DNA of 64,000 bases from Fimbriimonadaceae bacterium (lineage in GTDB: Bacteria; Armatimonadota; UBA10988). Both the position numbers and the translations under genes were made by a program. The first letter of the stretch is position 1; each line of letters begins with the position of its first letter. The stretch lies in assembly GCA_020850355.1 (NCBI GenBank), contig JADZEX010000030.1:62001-126000 (forward strand). The letters run 5' to 3'. Positions 34,743-45,860 of this stretch are shown in pieces. The notes under the pieces were generated by a model. It had not been told where the DNA came from, did no database searches, and saw nothing but the letters and a program-made list of their open reading frames with translations.

Positions 34743-35738
34743 TCAGGCCGGGCGGAGGACCACCTTGAGACAGTCCTCGGGCGGCGGCAGCAGGCTCTCG
34801 AAGGCCGCCTGGCCCGCGGCCAGCGGCAGGCTGCGGCACCACGGCTGCAGCTCGGCCGACAGTTCGCCGGCCAGCCGCTGGGCCGTCGCGAAGTCGTCGG
34901 CAGTGAACCCGTAGCTGGCCTGCAAGCGCAACTCGCGGCGCACCACGTCCTTGAAGTCGAGCGTGGTCTCGGTGGCGGTGGTCCCCAGCAGCAACACGCT
35001 GCCGCCGGGCGCCGTCACCCCAACCGCCTGCTGCCGCGCCGGGCTGACGCCGGTGCAGTCCAGACTCGCCCCGACCGGGCCACCGAGGGCCGCCGTGAGA
35101 CCCGGCGTGACCGGATCGACCGCCACCTCGGCGCCCAGCGCCAAGGCGATCTGCCGGCGCCCGGCCGACGGCTCGATCACCGCCACGCGGTAACCCAGCC
35201 GCCGTGCCACCGCCAGAGTCAGCCCGCCGAGCGTGCCGCAGCCGAACAGCGCCAGCCGGGCCAGCGGTGGCAACGGCACCAGCCGCAACAGGTGTACCGC
35301 GCAGGCCAGCGGCTCGATCAGGCAGGCGACCGCGTCGGGCACTGCGCTGTCCAGCGCGAACACGTTGCCCGCCGCGACCGTCACCTGCTCCGCCAGCGCC
35401 CCGGGCACCTCGTCGAGGCCGATCAGGTAGCGCTGCGGGCAGACGTTGCTCTGCCCCCGCAGACAGGTCTCGCAGCAGCGGCAGGGATGGAACGGGTTGA
35501 CCGCCACCCGCGTCCCGATCGCCAGGGTCGGGTGCGGCGAGGCGATCCGCCCGACGCATTCGTGGCCCAGGCAGAGCCCCGGCCGCCGGCGCGGCTCCTC
35601 GCCCAGGAAGCCATGCAGGTCTGAGCCGCAGATCCCGCAGGCGTCGATCTCGAGCACCACCTCACCCGGCCCGGCGACCGGCGCCGGACGCTCCAGCAGA
35701 CTCACCTCGCGCAGTCCCGTCAAGACCAGTGCCCGCAT
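34743..35738 (-). CDS. Zinc-dependent alcohol dehydrogenase (MDR family)
   Basis: This 331-residue protein has the catalytic-zinc motif CGICGSDLHGF (residues 34-44), GHECVGRI, a structural-zinc lobe CRCCETCLRGQSNVC, and a Rossmann NAD(P) site (LALFGCGTLGGLTLAVARRLG). It oxidises an alcohol or sugar alcohol; substrate unknown. The ATG at 35738 starts the first MDR strand. It is divergent from the radical SAM gene. It is distinct from the phosphonate-linked dehydrogenase at 49.8 kb. Confidence 0.92.
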   Translation of the reverse strand: MRALVLTGLREVSLLERPAPVAGPGEVVLEIDACGICGSDLHGFLGEEPRRRPGLCLGHECVGRIASPHPTLAIGTRVAVNPFHPCRCCETCLRGQSNVCPQRYLIGLDEVPGALAEQVTVAAGNVFALDSAVPDAVACLIEPLACAVHLLRLVPLPPLARLALFGCGTLGGLTLAVARRLGYRVAVIEPSAGRRQIALALGAEVAVDPVTPGLTAALGGPVGASLDCTGVSPARQQAVGVTAPGGSVLLLGTTATETTLDFKDVVRRELRLQASYGFTADDFATAQRLAGELSAELQPWCRSLPLAAGQAAFESLLPPPEDCLKVVLRPA

Positions 35739-35903
35739 CGGCCGCTCCCAAGCATCGCCGGCAGCGTACACCGCCGCGCCGACGCCGCCAACCTCCGGAC
35801 TCCGCCGCGGCCGCTGGATCCGTGCTACACTGGCCCGGTATGCAGCGCCCCAGAGGGATCGTCGTTGGCGTCCGCCCTCCCGCCGCGCCGCTGGAGTGGC
35901 TCC

Positions 35904-37601
35904 GTGACGACTGTCTCGCGCCTGCCGGTTCGGACCCGTGTGATCACTCGCATCGCCTGGGTCGAGCCTTCGCGGCTCCCCTACGGTTACGACGACCAGA
36001 ACATCTACAGCGGCGTGCTGTTCCCCCGGGCCGGCCCGAAAATGGCCGCCGTGCTGCAGGATCTGGGCTACCAGGTCGACGTGATCAGCGGCGAACTCTC
36101 GCCGCTCGACGAAGAAGAGCTGGCGACACGCTACGATGTCGTCTGCATCTCGGTGCTTTCCAACACCGCGCCCCACGGGCTGATCCTCGGCCGGCGCCTG
36201 GTCGAGCGCGGGGCGATGGTGGTCGCTGGGGGCTACCAGTTTGCCCACCAGGCGACCAACCGCGAGGCCTTCGCGACGACGGAGGAGGCCCTCGCTTTCG
36301 TGCCCTACGTGATCCGCGGCGAGGGCTACCAGTCGCTGCCGGCGCTGTTGCAGGCACTGGTCAGCGGCGACGGCTTCGAGCAGGTCGGCGGGCTGAGCTG
36401 GTGGGGCCACGACGGCGAGATCGTCCACAATCCGTCGGCCACGCTGCTCGAACGCGGCACGCTCAACGAGCTGCCGCTGCCGGACTGGACGGTCGTCCGC
36501 GACCGCCAGCAGCTCAAGGTGGTGGCGGTCCACGGCATGCAGGGCTGCCCTCGCGAGTGCAGTTGGTGCGCCGTCTGGGCCCGCGACGGCCGGACCAACC
36601 GCAACCTCGACCCGATCCGCTTCGTCGACGAGCTGGCCGCGACGATGGCGCAGACCGACTGCTGGCACGTCTTCTTCAGCGCCGACAACTTCCCGGCGCG
36701 GCGCTCCTGGGCCAAGGCAGTTTGCGAGGAGATCCTGGCCCGCGGGCTGCAGGTCTCCTGGTCCTGCCAGGCCGAGGTTGGCGCGGCGCGCGACACCGAG
36801 CTGGTCGACCTGATGGTCCGCGCCGGCTGCGTGCGCTGGTGTCTCGGCCTCGAGAGCATCAACGCCGCCAGCCTGGAAGGCAGCCAGAAGCGGCAGTCGC
36901 AGGAGACGATGGAGCATTGCATCGCCGAGCTGCACCGCCGCGGCGTGCAGATCCATGGCATGTTCATCGTCGGCCTGCCCGACGACGATCCGGAGGGCGT
37001 CCGCCGGACCGTCGCCTGGTCCGAGCAGCAGGGCCTCGAGACGGTGCAGTTCCTCTGTCTGGTGGACCTCCCCGGCTCGCGCGATTACGAGACGCGGGAC
37101 CTGGCGAAGCGCTCCTTCCGGCCCTTCGCCGGACCGTACGAGACCCTCAACTGGATCTTCGTGACGGGCCACTACGCGCGGCTGGCCAATGAGCTGATGG
37201 ACCTGGCGACGGTCCAGGCCGAGACGATCCGCGCGATGGTGCGGTTCTATAGCCTGCGCCGCGCCCTGGCCCCGCTGCTGCGCCCGCTCGACCTGGCGCA
37301 CTGGCGCACCGCGCGGGCCAACGGCCGCAGCCTCTGGACCGCCACCGTGAAGGCCTGGCAGCACAACCTGACCACCGCCGTGCTCCGCCTGCGGGGCTGG
37401 ACCAACACCCGGCGCTGGCTGCGGTCGCCCTTCAACAAGGCTTACCAGGCGCTGCTCAGCGCCGAGGGCGCGCGGGCCGAACAGCTCAAGCAGGAGCTCT
37501 TGCGGCACCTGCCGAGCGACTGGCTGGAGGCGCTCGAAGAGGTCTACACCGAACGCGTCGCGGCCTACCATCGCCGCCACCCGGCGGTCTCCAGCGCCTG
37601 A
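35904..37601 (+). CDS. B12-binding radical SAM protein
   Basis: This 565-residue protein begins with a B12-binding domain (ISVLSNTAPHGLILGRRLVE; VAGGYQFAHQ) and continues with a radical SAM domain with Cys triad QGCPRECSWCAVW. Further radical SAM strands are seen (WHVFFSADNF, WCLGLESINAASLEG, HGMFIVGLPDDDPEGV). Such proteins perform methylation or other radical chemistry on lipids, hopanoids or natural products. The GTG at 35904 has GGAG 7 bases upstream; a GTG at 35940 is an alternative. No product-defining neighbour is seen. Confidence 0.9.
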   Translation: MTTVSRLPVRTRVITRIAWVEPSRLPYGYDDQNIYSGVLFPRAGPKMAAVLQDLGYQVDVISGELSPLDEEELATRYDVVCISVLSNTAPHGLILGRRLVERGAMVVAGGYQFAHQATNREAFATTEEALAFVPYVIRGEGYQSLPALLQALVSGDGFEQVGGLSWWGHDGEIVHNPSATLLERGTLNELPLPDWTVVRDRQQLKVVAVHGMQGCPRECSWCAVWARDGRTNRNLDPIRFVDELAATMAQTDCWHVFFSADNFPARRSWAKAVCEEILARGLQVSWSCQAEVGAARDTELVDLMVRAGCVRWCLGLESINAASLEGSQKRQSQETMEHCIAELHRRGVQIHGMFIVGLPDDDPEGVRRTVAWSEQQGLETVQFLCLVDLPGSRDYETRDLAKRSFRPFAGPYETLNWIFVTGHYARLANELMDLATVQAETIRAMVRFYSLRRALAPLLRPLDLAHWRTARANGRSLWTATVKAWQHNLTTAVLRLRGWTNTRRWLRSPFNKAYQALLSAEGARAEQLKQELLRHLPSDWLEALEEVYTERVAAYHRRHPAVSSA

Positions 37602-37605
37602 CCGC

Positions 37606-38355
37606 TCAGGCCGCAGGCTGCACCGCGCGGCGCCAGTCGGCGATGGTCAGCGGAATGAAGACCGCCGCGAAGGCTAGCCAGCCGACGGCGATGGCCCCGC
37701 CCAGGCCAAGCTGCTGCTGGGTCAGGCGGCAGGCGATCAGCAGCGGTGTGATGGTCAGCAGCACCACCGGGAACTGCCGCGTCAGCGTCCAGAGGCTGTG
37801 GCGCGCCTCGTACGCGCCGATGGTGCCGACCATCGGAAACAGCGTCATGAACCCACCCAATGTGTTCTTGAGCAGCACCAGGCCGGTGATGATGCCAGCC
37901 AGGATGGGCAGCTTGAGCACCACCGGCAGCGGGCTGCGGTAGGCCTGCTCCTGCCGCGGCGGCAGCCGGTAGAGCAGCCAGGCGCCCCACAGCAAGGTGA
38001 CCAGGCAGGACAGCCAGAAGACCAGGTCGGTGTCGGGCATCAGGCTCGCCAGGCTGGCGCCGACCACCAGGTAGAGCAGGTCACCTAGCACAATCGCACA
38101 GACGATGGGCCAGCCCCAGTCGCTGTGCAGCCGCCGGACCGTCGCGGCGTAGAGGTAGAGCACCAACAGCCCCTGCACGTTGGTCGGCCCGACCGGCCGG
38201 CCCAACGCCAGCGCCGCGGTGGTGAACGGGATCGGCAATGAGAAGACCGCCGCCTTGTGGCGCGGCTCGCGGACGTAAGCCAAGACCGTGACCTGCGCCG
38301 AGACGGCGGCGATCATCACCAGGTCCGGCGGGCCGAAGAAGCGCATCAGCAGCAT
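37606..38355 (-). CDS. Multi-pass membrane protein of unknown family
   Basis: This 249-residue protein has about seven hydrophobic helices (LVMIAAVSAQVTVLAYV; VFSLPIPFTTAALALG; IVCAIVLGDLLYLVVGASL; LVFWLSCLVTLLWGAWLLY; LPILAGIITGLVLLKN; FPVVLLTITPLLIAC; AIAVGWLAFAAVFIPLTIA). The layout suggests a transporter or permease, but I do not recognise a motif. The ATG at 38355 was chosen before the first helix. It overlaps nothing and is convergent with the radical SAM gene by a 4-base gap. Confidence 0.75.
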   Translation of the reverse strand: MLLMRFFGPPDLVMIAAVSAQVTVLAYVREPRHKAAVFSLPIPFTTAALALGRPVGPTNVQGLLVLYLYAATVRRLHSDWGWPIVCAIVLGDLLYLVVGASLASLMPDTDLVFWLSCLVTLLWGAWLLYRLPPRQEQAYRSPLPVVLKLPILAGIITGLVLLKNTLGGFMTLFPMVGTIGAYEARHSLWTLTRQFPVVLLTITPLLIACRLTQQQLGLGGAIAVGWLAFAAVFIPLTIADWRRAVQPAA

Positions 38356-38426
38356 CGACCCGACGGCGTGCCCGGGTGGAGGCTCCGTTTGGCCGGTCGG
38401 CCGGGCAGTCCTGCTGGCCGTGGCGG

Positions 38427-39389
38427 TTAGAAGGGCATGATTCGGCGGCGGTTGCCGCTGTACTCGTCCGGCGAGACGTCGAGGACCACCTTGTAGATCA
38501 GCACCTGCCACAAGCCAAAGGCGTAGCCCCCCAGCCGGGGCGCTCCCAGCGCGTTGCACACCGTGCCCGCCGCGATGCCGCCCGCCAGCAGCGCCGGGGT
38601 CACCCGCAGCAACTGCGCGAAGGCCTGGAACGAGGACAGCTCTGGCCGGGAGTCGTTGACCTTCCAGACGATTTCGAGGAAGAACAGCATGGCCAGCGTG
38701 TAGCCGGGCCACAGGAACAGCACGGCGAACAGCCCTGGAACTGCCATCTCGGGCAAGCCGGCCAGCACCAGGCCGACCGACCAGAACAGGGCCGCCGCCA
38801 CCACGCCGAGAGCGGTGATCCAGAGGGGCATGCCGCACAGGATCCACTGCAGCCAGGGCTGGCCCGGAGCACGTTCGGCCCACCGCAGGCCCCACACCGG
38901 AGCGTGGCCACCGTCGGGCTCCCAGGCATCTTCGTCTGGCTCCGGCAGCGCGTAGTCGTCTGGCCGTGGCCGCACCTGGGTGGATGGCGCTGGCCCGCCG
39001 GTCTGCCAGGGCGCCAGCGGGGCGGCCGGCAGCAGAGTCGCCGGGGAGACCTTGGCGTGGAGGGCCCGCAACTGGCCCGCCCGGAAGAAGATCCGGCCGC
39101 ACGGCTGACAGGCGGCCAGTTCCAGGTCCGGCGCGGCGGGGAAGCGGCGCGGCTGCAGTTCACCGCCACAGCCGGCACACTCCAGGCCCTGCCGCGTCAG
39201 CGGCGGCTGTCCCCCACGGTCCGGCCAGGCATCGTCCAGTGGCGCCAGCCGCTCGGGGTGCTCCCTGGCCAGCGCCGTCAGAGCCGCGGCGGTGGCCCAC
39301 TTGCCGCCACAGTCGCGGCAAACGTCAACCGCCTCCCCGGCCGAATCGACGGGGGTCAAGAGCTGATCGCAGTACGGACAGTTGCCCAC
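38427..39389 (-). CDS. Double zinc-ribbon membrane protein
   Basis: This 320-residue protein starts at GTG 39389 after a GGAGG site. The N-terminus has two zinc ribbons, CPYC...CRDCGG (residues 4-29) and CAGCGG...CQPCGR (about 71-97), of zf-TFIIB type, then an acidic linker. The C-terminal half has about four transmembrane helices (LWITALGVVAAALFWSVGLV; VPGLFAVLFLWPGYTLAMLFF). It may be a membrane-linked metal- or nucleic-acid-responsive protein. It starts about 20 bases from a dyad in the divergent gap. Confidence 0.75.
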   Translation of the reverse strand: MGNCPYCDQLLTPVDSAGEAVDVCRDCGGKWATAAALTALAREHPERLAPLDDAWPDRGGQPPLTRQGLECAGCGGELQPRRFPAAPDLELAACQPCGRIFFRAGQLRALHAKVSPATLLPAAPLAPWQTGGPAPSTQVRPRPDDYALPEPDEDAWEPDGGHAPVWGLRWAERAPGQPWLQWILCGMPLWITALGVVAAALFWSVGLVLAGLPEMAVPGLFAVLFLWPGYTLAMLFFLEIVWKVNDSRPELSSFQAFAQLLRVTPALLAGGIAAGTVCNALGAPRLGGYAFGLWQVLIYKVVLDVSPDEYSGNRRRIMPF

Positions 39390-39409
39390 TTCACCACCTC
39401 CCTGCTGAG

Positions 39410-39443
39410 CTTACCAACCGGAACGAACGCCCGGTAGCGTAAG
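39410..39443. other. Interrupted inverted repeat in divergent gap
   Basis: CTTAC/GTAAG and ACCGG/CCGGT arms surround a 9-base centre. It lies between the zinc-ribbon gene (start 39389) and the URO-D-like gene (start 39554) and could be an operator or leader hairpin. The rest of the 164-base gap shows no gene. Confidence 0.35.
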
Positions 39444-39553
39444 TTCCACACTCGGCGGACCTCACTCGCCGTGCTTCAACCGCTGCGCGGGCCACGCGGC
39501 GCGACAGGATCGGCCTGCTGGTTGGCGTACCTGCCGGGAGTCAGGAGCAGCGC

Positions 39554-40684
39554 ATGGAGCAGGCGCTGGTGGGCGGGGCGCGGTTGGCCTGGCGGGTGCT
39601 GGCGGGCGAGCCCACCACGGGGGTGCCGGCGTGGATGCTGCACGTGATGGAGCACGCCCACCTGGAGCGCCTCGCCGGACGCGCGCCGGGTGACTACCGG
39701 CGGCAGCCTGAGGCGGTCTACCTGGCCGCGCAGCGGGCCGCGGGCTGCTGCCTGATCGACCAGTGGATCCCCCACAATCCGCTGACGATGGAACCCGACG
39801 GCTACCACGGTCACCAGCGCGGGGCCACCACCGGCGGCGCGGCGGTCGAGTTGGACGGCCTGCCGATCGATTCGCCCGAGGCGGTCTGCGAGCACCTCGA
39901 GCGGTTCACCTTCCCACGCCTGACGGCGGCCGTGACCGCCTTCGACGCCGCCGCCACGACCGCCGCGGCGGTGGCCGGCGAGGCCGCCACGCAGGCGCTG
40001 CTGGGTCCGGACATCCTGAAAGCCGGCTACGGCCTGCTGCGCTTCCCGACGCTGGCCTACGGCACCTACGGCTATGTGCCCTACCTCTCGGCCACGGCGC
40101 TCTACCCGGAGGTGATCGCCACGCACTTCCGACTGCAGGCCGACCTGGCGCTGCTTCACAATCGGGCCGTGGTGGCCGCTTACCAGCAAGGCGGCTGGCC
40201 GCGGCTGCATCGCCTGGACCACGACCTCGCCGACTCGCGCGGGCCGCTGATCCAACCGCGGCTGTTGCACGAAGGCTGGCTGCCGCAGGTTGCCCGGGCG
40301 CTGCAGCCGGCCCTGGCCGCCGGGATCCGGCTGATCTGGCACTGCGACGGCAACCTCAGCAGTCTGGTTGACCCGCTCCTGGAGCTCGGCCTGGACGGCT
40401 TTCAGGGCTTCCAGTACGAAGCTGGCATGGACTACCCGGCGATCGGCCGACGCCGCACCCGCGACGGGCGACCGCTGCTGATCGTGGCCGGCGTCTCGGT
40501 CACCACCACCCTCGCCCACGGCACGCCGGCGCAGGTGCGCGACGAGCTGCGCTGGCTGGTCGAACACGGCCCGCGCGGCAGCCTGCTGCTGGGCGCCAGC
40601 AGCTCGATCTGCCCCGGCGTGTCGTGGGACAACCTGGCGACGCTGGTCGAGGGGCTGCACTGGTACCGCCGCCATTCAGCCTGA
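39554..40684 (+). CDS. Uroporphyrinogen decarboxylase-like (URO-D family) protein
   Basis: This 376-residue protein resembles the URO-D/MtaA family barrel: TYGYVPYLSATALYPEV, HCDGNLSSLVDPLLELGLDG (the conserved His-x-Asp-Gly), FQYEAGMDYPAIGR and SVTTTLAHGTPAQV. In heterotrophic planctomycete-like bacteria most copies are not heme enzymes but methyltransferases or unknown enzymes, so tetrapyrrole decarboxylation is doubtful. The ATG follows GGAG. It precedes the FAD-dependent oxidoreductase gene by 40 bases, and both may be co-expressed. Confidence 0.82.
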   Translation: MEQALVGGARLAWRVLAGEPTTGVPAWMLHVMEHAHLERLAGRAPGDYRRQPEAVYLAAQRAAGCCLIDQWIPHNPLTMEPDGYHGHQRGATTGGAAVELDGLPIDSPEAVCEHLERFTFPRLTAAVTAFDAAATTAAAVAGEAATQALLGPDILKAGYGLLRFPTLAYGTYGYVPYLSATALYPEVIATHFRLQADLALLHNRAVVAAYQQGGWPRLHRLDHDLADSRGPLIQPRLLHEGWLPQVARALQPALAAGIRLIWHCDGNLSSLVDPLLELGLDGFQGFQYEAGMDYPAIGRRRTRDGRPLLIVAGVSVTTTLAHGTPAQVRDELRWLVEHGPRGSLLLGASSSICPGVSWDNLATLVEGLHWYRRHSA

Positions 40685-40724
40685 GCCAGAAGGGAGACCC
40701 CACCGCCCCGGCCAATGCCACCCC

Positions 40725-42509
40725 ATGAACGTGTCGTGGCGGCTGGTGGTCGCCCTGCTGGGAGCAGTGAGTACCATGTCCGAGGCTGCTGAACGGGCGC
40801 CGCAGACCTTCGACCTGGTCGTCGTGGGTGGCACGCCGGGCGGGATCATGGCCGGCATCGCCGCCGCGCGGCTGGGTCGCAGCGTGGTGATCCTGGAACG
40901 CACCGCGCATCTTGGCGGGCTGCCGGCCAATGGCCTGGGAGCCACCGACATCAGCACTCGCGGCTGCGGCGGGGGGCTCTTCCGGCAGTTCGTCAACCGC
41001 GTCAGGCAGCACTATGTCGACACCTACGGGGCGACTTCGCCCCAGGTTGCCGACTGCAGCGACGGCTATCACTTCGAGCCGCACGTCGCCGAGCAAGTGC
41101 TGCTGGCGATGGTCGCCGAGCAGCCTGGCATCACGGTGCGGTTGCGCCGCCAGTTCGACGCCCTGCCCGCCAATGTCACGGTCGTCGAGCGGCGCCTGAC
41201 CGCGCTGCGGGTCACCGCGCGCGACAGCGGCGAGGTGGAATCCTACCAGGGCGGCGTGTTCGTTGACGCCACCTACGAGGGCGACCTGGCCGCGGCGGCG
41301 GGCTGCCGCTTCAGCACCCGGCGCGAGGGCCACGCCGAGTTCCTCGAGCCGCTGGCCGGCCGGGTCTACAAGAGGTGGGGCACGGCACCGACCGAGCTGG
41401 GCGAGGGCAGCACCCTGCAGGGTGACGACACCATTCAAGCCTACAACTACCGCCTCTGCCTGACCGCCGACCCGTCCCGCCGGGTGCCCCTTGCGCAGCC
41501 ACCAGGTTACGACCGCAGCGAGTACGCCGGCCTGGCCGACGATGTCCGCCTCGGCCGCTGGACCGGCCTCAAGGGCGGGCCGGCGGTCGGCCTCGAGCGG
41601 GTCGTCAACTCGGTCAAGCTGCCCAACGGCAAGACCGACAGCAACAACCAGCACCACGCCTTCATCTCGACCGACTTGCCTGAAGAGAACTACCCCTGGC
41701 CGACGGCCGACTGGGCCTGGCGCGACCGCTTCGCCGCGCGGCTGCGCCATTACACCCTGGGGCTGCTCTGGTTCGCGCAGCACGACGACGCGCTGCCCGC
41801 GGAGTTCCGCGCCGCCGCCGCGCGGTGGGGGCTGACCGGCGACGAGTACGCCGACAATGGCCACTTCCCGCGCCAGGTCTACGTCCGTGAGGGGCGCCGG
41901 ATCCAGGGCGAGTACCAGTTCACCGCCCACGACGCCCTGCCCGTCGTGGGCGGCCGGCCGCCGGTCCACGCCACCAGCATCACCGCCAGCCACTACGCCA
42001 TCGACAGCCACGCGCATCGCAAACGCGAGCCCGACCGGGTCCACCTCGACGGCTTCCTGAGCCACCCGACGAAGCCCTACACGGTGCCCTACGGGGTGAT
42101 TGTCCCGGCCGATGTCGATGGCCTGTTGACGCCGGTGCCGGTCTCGGCGACGCACCTCGGCTTCGGCACCCTGCGCATGGAGCCGTGCTGGATGGCGATG
42201 GGCGAAGCCGCCGGGGCCGCGGCGGCGCTCAGCCTGGCGGCCGGCTGCGCTCCCCGCGCGGTGAAGCTGCTCGACCTGCAACGCGAGCTGCTGCGCCGCG
42301 GCGCCGTGTTGCTCTACTATCAGGACGCCCAGCCGGGCGAGCCGCACTACGAAGCGCTGCAACTGCTCGGGCTGCGCGGCCTGGTGGCCGGCTGGAAGGC
42401 CAACCTGGCGGCGCCGCTGGCAGCCGCCGAGGCCGCCCAGCTCGGCGTGCCGCTGGGCACCCCGCGAGGCGCGGCCCTCGACCGCGCAGCCGACGGCTTG
42501 CGGGAGTAG
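40725..42509 (+). CDS. FAD-dependent oxidoreductase (FAD_oxidored family), exported
   Basis: This 594-residue protein has a probable signal peptide (WRLVVALLGAVSTMSEAA) and a dinucleotide-binding motif VVGGTPGGIMAGIAAARLG near residue 34. Family blocks follow: ERTAHLGGLPANGLGATDI, YHFEPHVAEQVLLAMV, VDATYEGDLAAAAGC, PYGVIVPADVDGLLTPVPVS, and MEPCWMAMGEAAGAAAALS. It probably oxidises a small molecule or glycan-related substrate in the periplasm. Its TAG stop is followed in frame by TTG GCG ATG of the next gene. Confidence 0.9.
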   Translation: MNVSWRLVVALLGAVSTMSEAAERAPQTFDLVVVGGTPGGIMAGIAAARLGRSVVILERTAHLGGLPANGLGATDISTRGCGGGLFRQFVNRVRQHYVDTYGATSPQVADCSDGYHFEPHVAEQVLLAMVAEQPGITVRLRRQFDALPANVTVVERRLTALRVTARDSGEVESYQGGVFVDATYEGDLAAAAGCRFSTRREGHAEFLEPLAGRVYKRWGTAPTELGEGSTLQGDDTIQAYNYRLCLTADPSRRVPLAQPPGYDRSEYAGLADDVRLGRWTGLKGGPAVGLERVVNSVKLPNGKTDSNNQHHAFISTDLPEENYPWPTADWAWRDRFAARLRHYTLGLLWFAQHDDALPAEFRAAAARWGLTGDEYADNGHFPRQVYVREGRRIQGEYQFTAHDALPVVGGRPPVHATSITASHYAIDSHAHRKREPDRVHLDGFLSHPTKPYTVPYGVIVPADVDGLLTPVPVSATHLGFGTLRMEPCWMAMGEAAGAAAALSLAAGCAPRAVKLLDLQRELLRRGAVLLYYQDAQPGEPHYEALQLLGLRGLVAGWKANLAAPLAAAEAAQLGVPLGTPRGAALDRAADGLRE

Positions 42510-42515
42510 TTGGCG

Positions 42516-44297
42516 ATGCCCTGGCAGGTCGGCCTCCCGCGCGCGGTGCAACTGGTGATCGACGATGTCGGCTGGCGCGAGGGCTGGTCGCTGGCCAACG
42601 GCGGCGGCCCCTGGCGCGCCGGCCTTGACCGGCTGTTGGGCCCGGCCGATTACCAGGCCATCGCCGACTTGGGCGCGCAGCTCGGGATCCGGCCGCAGGC
42701 GGCGCTGGTGCTCTGCGAGTGGGACCCCGCGGCCCTATGCGCGCGGCAGCCGACCGCGACGCAGGCGGGCGCGGCCTGGGACAACCGGCGGCTGGCCGGG
42801 GACTGGACCAGTCAGGCGGCACGGATCCTGGCCGAACGGGCCGCCGATCTGGAGCTGACCCTGCACGGTGTCGGCCACGAGCATTGGGATCACGGCCTGC
42901 GCAGCCGCGCCGAATGGTACGGCCGAACGTCCGACGGCGGCCGAAAGTGGGCCTGGTCCGACCTGCAGGGTCACCTCGAGCTGTTCGGCGACCTGCTCGA
43001 CGCCCATGGCCTCGGACCGGCCGCCGGCCACGGCTTCCCGCGCTCGTTTGTGCCCTGCGCGTTCAACTACCTCTGCGACGCCGCCGACCCGCACGACACC
43101 GGCGCGCTGGCGGCCGGCGCCGGCTGCCGCTGGGGCTCGACGCCGTTCAGCTCGCTGGACCGCCGGACGCCGCTCGCGGCCGACCAGGGCGGGCTGGACC
43201 ACGGTCTGCTGCTGCTCGACCGCGGTCAGAGCGGCGTGCCCTGGGACGCCGTGGACACGCTGCCCCCGCCGCTGGCGGCCGACGAGCTGTCGCCGGTCCT
43301 GGCCGACCTGGCGGCGGCCACCGCCACCTGCGTGCCAGCGGAGTTGCGTCGACTGCTGGAGCGCCGGGGCGACCACCTCGACGAGCTGGTCGCCGTCTAC
43401 CTGCCGCTGGTCAGCGCCCAGGTCCGCCTGCACGCCGGTCGCGGCATCGCGGCGGCAGAGCTGGCGCAGCACGGCCAGCGGGCGCTGCGCGAGGTTTTGC
43501 AGCACTGGTTGCCCAGCAGCGGGGTGGAGCTCGACACCCTGGCCGAGGCCCACATCGCCAGCAGCCTGCGCGAGCGGATTGCCAACGCCGGGCCGGCGCC
43601 GCGCCACAGCGCCTCGCCCGGCAGTATTGTCGGGATCCACTGGCCGAACCTGCTGGCGGCCGATCCGGCCGCCAACGACCAGGCCGTGGCGCGTTGGACA
43701 GCCTGGCTGCGGACCGTTGCCACGCTGCCGGGGCATCTGCTGGCAGCCAACACCCGGCAGTGCTTCGCGCAGTGGGCCTGGCAGCAGTTCGGCACGGTGT
43801 GCGGCGACGACGCTGGCTTCACGCTCGACCTGCGCGCGGTACCGGCCGAGCTGCGGGAGTTCCTCGCGGAGGAGCCGGTGATCGTCGAGATCGGTGACTA
43901 CCAGCGCCTCGGTCAGCAGTGCGGCGGCGAGCTGCGACCGGTCTGGTACCAGCGGGCCGGCGATCGCGCCTTCCTGGCGGTTCGCCTGCCCGCGAGCGGT
44001 GTCGGCAGCCTGCGGTGCGATCAGACCGGTCCGCTGCAGCCGATTGTCTTGCGCAGCGGCAGCCTGCACGTCACCGACCTGCGCCAGACGGCCAGCGGCC
44101 TGGAGTTGGAGCTGGAGGTCTACGGCACGGCCACGCTGGAGCTGGCCCCGGGCTTTGAGCCGCGGGCGGTGGAGGTGGCTCACGGGCGCCTGGCGATTGT
44201 GGCGCGCCGCGACCAGCCAACGTTGGGGCTGACGCGCCTCCGCCTGCAAGGCGCCGACCTGCAGGGCGCGCCGGCGACCTTGCGGCTGTTGCGTTGA
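42516..44297 (+). CDS. Unknown enzyme with deacetylase-like N-terminal motif
   Basis: This 593-residue protein starts at ATG 42516 behind GGGAG. Near the N-terminus VIDDVGWREGWS and later LHGVGHEHWDHGL resemble the Asp and His motifs of NodB-type polysaccharide deacetylases, but no full domain can be confirmed. A C-terminal beta-rich part (ELEVYGTATLELAPGF; LGLTRLRLQGADL) is likely a jellyroll. No signal peptide. It is cotranscribed with the FAD oxidoreductase and convergent with the AAA ATPase. Family not recognised with confidence. Confidence 0.65.
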   Translation: MPWQVGLPRAVQLVIDDVGWREGWSLANGGGPWRAGLDRLLGPADYQAIADLGAQLGIRPQAALVLCEWDPAALCARQPTATQAGAAWDNRRLAGDWTSQAARILAERAADLELTLHGVGHEHWDHGLRSRAEWYGRTSDGGRKWAWSDLQGHLELFGDLLDAHGLGPAAGHGFPRSFVPCAFNYLCDAADPHDTGALAAGAGCRWGSTPFSSLDRRTPLAADQGGLDHGLLLLDRGQSGVPWDAVDTLPPPLAADELSPVLADLAAATATCVPAELRRLLERRGDHLDELVAVYLPLVSAQVRLHAGRGIAAAELAQHGQRALREVLQHWLPSSGVELDTLAEAHIASSLRERIANAGPAPRHSASPGSIVGIHWPNLLAADPAANDQAVARWTAWLRTVATLPGHLLAANTRQCFAQWAWQQFGTVCGDDAGFTLDLRAVPAELREFLAEEPVIVEIGDYQRLGQQCGGELRPVWYQRAGDRAFLAVRLPASGVGSLRCDQTGPLQPIVLRSGSLHVTDLRQTASGLELELEVYGTATLELAPGFEPRAVEVAHGRLAIVARRDQPTLGLTRLRLQGADLQGAPATLRLLR

Positions 44298-44298
44298 A

Positions 44299-45777
<1,479 letters not shown>

Positions 45778-45814
45778 CCGAACCGGCTCCAAGCCCCTGA
45801 TTGTACACCGCGGC

Positions 45815-45843
45815 TTGACGGCCACCGCGCCCGTTGCGACACT
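45815..45843 (+). promoter_or_regulatory. Possible promoter of the 45.9 kb gene
   Basis: TTGACG (45815-45820) and GACACT (45838-45843) have a 17-base spacer and precede the ATG at 45861, which has GGAG at 45850. The -10 is weak. Confidence 0.35.
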
Positions 45844-45860
45844 CGGCGTGGAGCGACGCG

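Noticed and set aside
35739-37580. Upstream extension of the zinc alcohol dehydrogenase frame over the radical SAM gene
   Set aside because: The added part has no homology and lies antisense to the radical SAM gene; the dehydrogenase starts at 35738.
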